DNA of 13,229 bases, from contig JALLAZ010000754.1 in assembly GCA_036939755.1 (NCBI GenBank), forward strand, positions 1-13,229. The letters are read 5' to 3'. Positions within the stretch are counted from its first letter, which is position 1, and each line of letters opens with the position of its first letter. A program made the translations under genes and the position numbers. Source of the DNA: Stephanodiscus triporus (lineage: Eukaryota > Bacillariophyta > Thalassiosirophyceae > Thalassiosirales > Thalassiosiraceae). The notes below the pieces were generated by a model. That model saw nothing but the letters and a program-made list of their open reading frames with translations. It did no database searches and was not told where the DNA came from. Below are positions 8,273 to 13,229 of the stretch, in pieces.

Positions 8273-10986
8273 CTACAAGACGCGAAATTGCTTAACCGAT
8301 CCTTCCTCAGTATCAGCGAACTTGGGGAACACACGTTTGTACAATGGCAAACATACCGTATCATGTTGTTTGATGGGGGCATTGAAAAGGCACTTCATCA
8401 CTCCGTGATCGCCAACGCTTTGGATAATGTTACCCTGAAGTCCGTGCTTGGTTGTTATGCCAGCAGGCATGAACCACTGTGTTCGTAATAAAAAATAAAT
8501 GAGCGTAGTGCGCAACACGGGCAAAGATATTGCCGAACAGTACTCACCTTGACATCCTCAGGATTGTAAAACATGTACTTGACGGTGGCATGCCTCTTGT
8601 GTACCCTTGTGGGATAGCCCGTCAATACGATCCTCTTCAACACGATCCGATCGGCGTCCGCACCCAGCATCGACCCGTACGCCAAAAGCTCCCTCCTACC
8701 ACCCCCGCCACTGACACCCCCTGGTCCCCACTCACCAGCGGTCTCGCGGAACATCATCACGGGACAAGGCGCGTACGACACCGGCCCGAAGACGCTCCCG
8801 GCAAAGTAGGTAGCGCCATTTCCACTCGCGGGCATGTACCGTTCGAACTTGTGCTTGTCGCTGTTCAGATTGTGCTGCGAGAAGACCGGTCTCGACTGCC
8901 ACGTCCGCCAACCGCATCGGAAAGTCAGCACGTCCTTGCTCTTGACGGGGACCGAGGCCGTGGCCCCGTCGCCACATTCAAATTTTGACGACGTCGTTGA
9001 GAGTCCCATGTGCAGCACGGAAACCTTCATTTCGTGGGGCAGAAGGGACACTGCGGCGAGTAAGGAATGCGGAGACAGGCCGGCGTAAGCCGTCGGAGAC
9101 ACGCCCTCAAGGGTTATCGTGACGTAGGCTCCCGGCGGCACGCAAGCGCGCGCCAACGCCGCCTCCTCTTCGTCATCGGAATCGTCCCGTTCCATGACGT
9201 CGGCATCATTATTTCTGGCGTCGACACCAACGCCCCAGCCCCTCCTCTTGATGATATCCTCCAACCCGCGAACGTCGTCCAGCACGTCACGCTGCGTGGC
9301 CTTGAACGAGGCGAAGTGGTACACTGCGCCGTACGTCTCCGGGAGATTCTCCTTGGGATCCCAGTGGCTCTTGCGAAAGGACTTGAGGGCGCGATACCGC
9401 GCGTATCTGGATTATACGGCGGCGATCAAATAAAACGCATCAGCTTCATTTGCATGATCTGCATAGTAAACATAAAAACAAAGATGGAGTACGGTGCGTA
9501 CCGGTCCCGCGCCGACGTTTCCTCCTCGTACTCCACCTCGTCGGGGAACTGGAGGTCGCCCTTAGCGGCCTTCCTCCGCTGAGCCAGGAGGGCCCGTCTC
9601 TCCTCGGCGTTCACCCCGCCGTCTTCGTCATCGTCGTCTCCCATGACGGTGTCCGCGCCATCCTTGTTGCTGTCGGACTTCCTGTTCAAGGCGAAGGCCA
9701 ATTCGCCGTGATCTTCCTCCTCGTCGTTGCCGTCCAGGGCATCGAGCCACGCCGATTGGTAGTCGGACCAGCCAGCGGGACGGGACGTGCCGGGCCGGAA
9801 GGTCTTGCCGCCCTCGACGTTGCCTCCCCCGCCGGCCCGTCTCCCGCCGTCTCCCGGGGCATCGTCATCGTCGTCTCGATCGCCGTCCTCGTCGAACCCG
9901 ATGAGGTTTTGCTCTCCCTCGAGTGCGTCGGGAGATGCGAACATGTCCAGGGACTCGCGCTCATCGACGTTCGACGACGCCAACAACATCCCCGGCCCCT
10001 CGTCGTCACCACATCCGTCCGCCCTAGCATCAACGGCGCCGCCGTCCCTCCCCCTCCCCGTACGAGACCTCCTCCCCGCGGCCACGATGGGGGGCAACAA
10101 CGACATCGTCGTCCCGCCGCCCCTCACACCCGCGAGCCTCACGTCCTTGACGTGGAAAGTTCCGAGGTGCGGAACGTGCATCGGCCGATTGACGTCGAGG
10201 GGGGCATTCCCACGGATGTATCCCGTCAACATGAGCTCCATCGACGACGGATCGTATCGCACCCCCCGAACGACGCCGGGCCGTGGGCAGGACGACGAAG
10301 ACGAATACGACGACGACGACGGCGGGGCGTCGCCGACGACGCCGTCGGTGACGAGGTACGGGCGCGGCGCGTCGGAGACCCAACTCGGCCCGCGGGCGGA
10401 CGTCGAGCAAATCAGCCTAACGAGCGCCGAGACGGACGCGTCGTCGTTTACGTTCTTCTTCTTCGAAGACGAAGAAGACGAAGAAGACGACAAGTCGTCG
10501 ACGACGTCGATCTCCATCACCTTCCCCCCCCTCTCGCCGAACTCGGACGACGCGAGCCTCGTTACGTACCTCCTCAATTCCGCCCGACGGCGCAGGAGCG
10601 ACTTGCGCGTCGATTTCGAGACATCCGCGATGACGCGCGGTGTCGTCGACGATAGGTCGTCGCCCGCGGCCTCGCAGTCGTCCATCTCCATCTCCATCTC
10701 CTCCTCCTCCTCCTCGTCTTCGTCAACATCGTCCATCGTCGTCATCCCGTCCCCCCCGTCCCCGTCCGTCGTCGTGCGACGACGATCCTCCTCCCCCCTC
10801 CCCGCGGCGGCGGCGCTCGGCAGAGGAGGACGCGCGTGCACGATGACGGTCACGGGCGACGGCAAACCCTGGGCCTTGATCGCGACTAGGATCCTCTCCC
10901 CCCGATCGCATATCAGATCGTCCCATCTGTCGTTGTTGTTGTTGTTGTTGTTGTTGCCGTTGCCGTTGTTATTCGAACCGTCCGTA

Positions 10987-11017
<31 letters not shown>

Positions 11018-11729
11018 ACGACGACGACGAGCCGTCGATCAGGAACACGACCATGTCGCACACGCGACACAGGTCCAGCGCTCCCTGGACGCATGCGTCC
11101 TCGTCGGAATATCCGTATACGTCGGAGTACTGACGACGGAAGGACGAATCGTTGGCGAGGAGGGCGACCACGCCGCCGCGCGCGTGACGGTCGTAGGAGA
11201 CGGTGACGACGGGGGAGGAGACCACGACGGCGGCGGCGGCGTCCGACAGGACGGTCCTGACGAGCTCCTCCAGACGTCCGCCGCCGCCGTCGTCGTCGTC
11301 GGAGAGGGATATTATCCCCACCATCCTCGGCGGGGCGGACGTTGGCGTCGTAATCATCGTCGTCGCCGCGATGGCATTCGTTCGATGATTAGTCGACATG
11401 CCCGCCACGCCGTCCTCCGAGTTGACGACCGCCAGTCGCTGGCGATTCGCGTCCCACTTGCCTTTGCGCGACGCGTCCCTCCTCTGCCTGGCGGCATTCG
11501 CGCGATTCGCCCTGCCGTCGGAGGAGGGGGAGGAGGATGCGCCTCCTCCCCCGACGACGACGGCGCCGCCGACCTTCGGCTTCCCCCCCCTCGCCCTCGG
11601 CCCGTCGGATCCCCCGACGACCCTCCCCGCGCCCGCCCTGCGCCCCAGGCTGCGCTTCGACGCGGACGACCTCTTGTTCTTCTTGTTCTGCTGCCTGAGA
11701 CTGCCCGCCCGATGGGAGTGATTCGCCAT
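8273..11729 (-). CDS. Ribosome biogenesis protein TSR1, three exons
   Basis: Exons on the minus strand are 11729-9502, 9406-8548 and 8476-8273, giving about 1096 aa (human about 800). TSR1 belongs to the BMS1/TSR1 family. It binds late pre-40S particles and blocks early translation-factor binding; it resembles translational GTPases but lacks GTPase activity. The N-terminus is basic (HRAGSLRQQNKKNKR), as in known TSR1. A degenerate G-like domain has ALDLCRVCDMVVFLIDG (from about residue 217) and KAQGLPSPVTVI. An AARP2CN-type domain follows (about 495-545, LTGYIRGNAPLDVN). The C-terminal DUF663/RIBIOP_C region spans exons 2-3: RYRALKSFRKSHWDPKENLP, SLLPHEMKVSVLHMG, VKYMFYNPEDVK joined to WFMPAGITTKHG, then HGVMKC..F and LYKRVFPKF. 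Extra length comes from Ser, Asn, Asp/Glu and Gly tracts in exon 1. It converges on MSH4 and diverges from EF-Ts. Confidence 0.95.
8477..8547 (-). other. TSR1 intron 2
   Basis: A 71-nt phase-0 intron on the minus strand has donor GTGAGT and acceptor ACGAACACAG. It joins FYNPEDVK to WFMPAGITTKHG, as expected from the family's conserved N-x-EDV-x-WF segment. Confidence 0.94.
9407..9501 (-). other. TSR1 intron 1
   Basis: A 95-nt phase-2 intron on the minus strand has acceptor TATAATCCAG. The donor is GTACGC, weaker than the GTGAGY donors elsewhere in the window. Splicing gives TSARDR-YARYRALKSFRKSHWDP, matching the conserved TSR1 block. Read-through reaches a stop after APYSIFVFMF...RFI. Confidence 0.85.
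10932..11014. repeat. Trinucleotide repeat cluster inside TSR1 exon 1
   Basis: Eight perfect GTT units (10932-10955; AAC on the coding strand, giving eight Asn) and a perfect GAC run (10987-11014; TCG on the coding strand, giving Ser) lie close together. They encode a Ser/Asn-rich insertion between FLIDG and RWDDLICD of the G-like domain. Purity suggests replication slippage and probable length polymorphism. Confidence 0.85.
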
Positions 11730-12215
11730 GATTATGATATAATATAATATAATTGTTTGTATCGGTTGTTTCGATGATGGGGACTGTTGTGTCGATCAGG
11801 ATCCGAGTGAAAATTGGAATACAACTAGATAGAGGATGGCACGGAGGGACATAACATAGAGAAGAAGCTCTCTACTCTCCATAACATGCACCACCGCCCG
11901 GCGCCCCGGCCGGCAACTTTCGTGGCTCTGCGAGGTCCCGCCTTTTCCATGGGACGGACAGACATGAGCACTTTCCTCTCTCTCTTCTCTCTTTTCCCCG
12001 CGCATCGCATCGCCACCGAGCAGCGACGCCGCCGTAAATAATATATAGGAGTATATTTTTTGCTCTCATCGGCATCATCAAACCCGACGTCGCCGTACGT
12101 TGTTTCAATCTACCGCCGGCCCTCCCTTTTCTTCTCCAGAGGAGCTCGCTCCCCCCCGAGAGTTGTTTCGTTCCAAAAAAAGCGACATATATATAAGACC
12201 ATCGTCCATAAAATC
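11730..12215. promoter_or_regulatory. Divergent promoter region, TSR1 / EF-Ts
   Basis: These 486 nt separate the TSR1 start (minus, 11729) from the EF-Ts start (plus, 12216). The side next to TSR1 has an AT-rich block (about 11730-11756, repeated ATAAT). The EF-Ts side has TATA-like sequences near 12038-12058 and at 12188-12195. A CT-rich tract lies at about 11971-11999. Small open frames here (for example minus 12108-11872) overlap one another in several frames and match nothing, so I call no gene. Confidence 0.55.
12188..12195 (+). promoter_or_regulatory. TATA-like element upstream of EF-Ts
   Basis: TATATATA lies 20 nt before the ATG at 12216. If used as a TATA box, the start site would fall at or after the ATG, so it may instead be leader sequence, with the AT-rich block near 12038-12058 acting as core promoter. 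Confidence 0.3.
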
Positions 12216-13229
12216 ATGATCCTCCTTCGCGTCGCATCGTCGTCGCGGGGTAGCCACCGCGGCCGGACCGCCGCGACGACGATGATGATGTCGTCGTCGT
12301 CGTCCTACGGGACGACGACGACCGATCCCTCCTCCGTCGTCGCGTCGAGGTCGTGGCGTTGCGGCGTGAGGATGGCATCCTCCTCCTCCTCCCCCTCCTC
12401 CTACTACCACCACGTCCTCCCCTCCTCCTCCTCTTCGTCTTCGTCGAAAGATGCCGACGCTCGACCACGGCATCTCGACCCTCGCCGCCGCTCCTCCTCC
12501 ACGACGACCACGTCGTCGTCGTCGTCGTCGTCCATAGCGCATCTCGTGAAGCAACTGCGCGAATCGACCGGCGCGCCGATGATGGAATGCCGTAAGGCCC
12601 TGTCGTCGCCGGACGTTGACAACGACGTCGTCAGGGCGACCGAATGGCTGCGCAGGCACGGGAGCGCGAAGGCGCTGTCGAAGGTGGGGGGGAGGACGTC
12701 CGACGAGGGATGCGTGGGCATGTCGTTGGACGTGGGTCGTGGGATAGCGTCGATCGTTAGGGCGATGTGCGAGACCGACTTCGCGTCGAGGGGGGAGGTC
12801 CTGTCGTCGTTCGTGAGGGAGGTTGCGGACGCGGCAGTCCTGGCGGCGGCGGTCGACGACGACGACGACGAGGACAACTCGACGAAGACGAAGACGACGA
12901 TCACGACGATCGACGACGTACCGTCCTTCCTCCGTTCGACGAATACGGCCTGCGTAGTACCCGGCGACGATGATGGCGGCGGCGGCGGCGGCGGAGGAGG
13001 AGGAGGGGGGGGGGAACGCCGCGTCAGGACCCTCGAGGAACGACTCGGGGAGGCCGTACTCGCGTTGCGGGAGAACGTGTACGTCGACACGATAACAATA
13101 ATCAGATCGTCGTCGTCGTCGTCGTCGGGCCGTCGTTCGATACTGGGGGGGTACGTCCACGGGAGGTCGTCGACGTCGTCCTCCTGCGGGACCGCCGCGT
13201 CCGTCGTGGAATTGGTCCCGATCGTCGAT
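12216..13229 (+). CDS. Organellar translation elongation factor EF-Ts (3' end outside window)
   Basis: Open for 338 codons from ATG 12216 to the window edge with no stop. EF-Ts recharges EF-Tu by exchanging GDP for GTP in mitochondria or plastids. Residues 1-106 form an Arg/Ser-rich, almost acid-free leader (MILLRVASSSRGSHRGR...), as expected of a mitochondrial presequence. No signal peptide with a plastid ASAFAP-type motif is apparent. The core starts at residue 107: IAHLVKQLRESTGAPMMECRKAL is the EF-Ts N-terminal signature, followed by a Lys/Ala segment and IVRAMCETDFASR (CETDF at 185-189), the EF-Tu-contacting motif. After an acidic/Thr linker and 13 Gly residues (254-266), LEERLGEAVLALRENV and a GYVHG element resume the family pattern. 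The minus-strand 351-codon frame across the same DNA is an antisense artefact. Mitochondrial rather than plastid location is inference. Confidence 0.9.
   Translation, partial: MILLRVASSSRGSHRGRTAATTMMMSSSSSYGTTTTDPSSVVASRSWRCGVRMASSSSSPSSYYHHVLPSSSSSSSSKDADARPRHLDPRRRSSSTTTTSSSSSSSIAHLVKQLRESTGAPMMECRKALSSPDVDNDVVRATEWLRRHGSAKALSKVGGRTSDEGCVGMSLDVGRGIASIVRAMCETDFASRGEVLSSFVREVADAAVLAAAVDDDDDEDNSTKTKTTITTIDDVPSFLRSTNTACVVPGDDDGGGGGGGGGGGGGERRVRTLEERLGEAVLALRENVYVDTITIIRSSSSSSSGRRSILGGYVHGRSSTSSSCGTAASVVELVPIVD
12975..13013 (+). repeat. Poly-glycine codon run in EF-Ts
   Basis: Thirteen consecutive Gly codons occur: six GGC, four GGA and three GGG. They fall in the loop between the first core subdomain and the following helix. 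Three blocks of distinct codons suggest slippage expansion of each. A separate (TCG)7 Ser run lies at 13107-13127 in the same gene. Confidence 0.85.

Noticed and set aside
8207..8488. 93-codon plus-strand frame near the TSR1 3' end
   Set aside because: It is antisense to the last TSR1 exon, which carries the conserved C-terminal motifs.
9450..11133. Long plus-strand open frames (401 and 448 codons) opposite TSR1
   Set aside because: They lie antisense to a clearly conserved TSR1 exon in GC-rich DNA and read as Arg/Pro- or Ser/Pro-rich low complexity. They overlap each other in different frames and show no domain.
12105..13160. 351-codon minus-strand frame
   Set aside because: It is antisense to EF-Ts, whose plus-strand motifs are unmistakable. 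Its translation is an Arg-rich mirror of the GAC/GTC runs.
1..13229. CRISPR arrays, tRNA, rRNA and insertion sequences
   Set aside because: No regularly spaced direct repeats, tRNA cloverleaf motifs, rRNA-like sequence, or transposase or reverse transcriptase motifs were seen on either strand by reading.

Overview
The window looks like nuclear DNA of a photosynthetic stramenopile, most likely a centric diatom. The evidence is short GT-AG introns (68-96 nt, mostly GTGAGY donors), a CCCTAA/TTAGGG telomeric motif, GC-rich genes full of trinucleotide runs, and clear eukaryotic orthologues. The diatom assignment is inference; no species-level marker is present.

Layout, left to right. Positions 1-498 hold no supportable gene. 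Positions 499-1057 are a decayed partial duplicate of the 5' end of the MSH4 gene found at 3166-3769. A 51-bp interstitial telomeric array lies at 1222-1272. On the minus strand, 3049 down to 1569 is a glycosyltransferase (O-fucosyltransferase-like) gene with an N-terminal membrane anchor; its reading frame is broken by a frameshift and an in-frame TGA. Head to head with it, at 3233-7902 on the plus strand, is a four-exon MSH4 gene (meiotic MutS homologue). Convergent to MSH4, on the minus strand from 11729 down to 8273, is a three-exon TSR1 gene (40S ribosome assembly factor). TSR1 shares a 486-nt divergent upstream region with a plus-strand gene for an organellar elongation factor EF-Ts. That gene starts at 12216 and runs off the right edge.

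The three intact genes are ordinary housekeeping or meiotic functions and do not form a pathway. TSR1 (cytosolic ribosome assembly) and EF-Ts (organellar translation) may be co-regulated from one bidirectional promoter. The unusual material is in the first 3.2 kb: a gene fragment copy with CpG-biased decay, a telomere-repeat scar and a broken glycosyltransferase, which together suggest an old rearrangement of subtelomeric type. A second oddity is composition. The 5' exons of MSH4 and TSR1 are very GC-rich, long and intron-free, while all five introns sit in the AT-richer central block (about 5.77-9.50 kb). I did not find a convincing new biological system.
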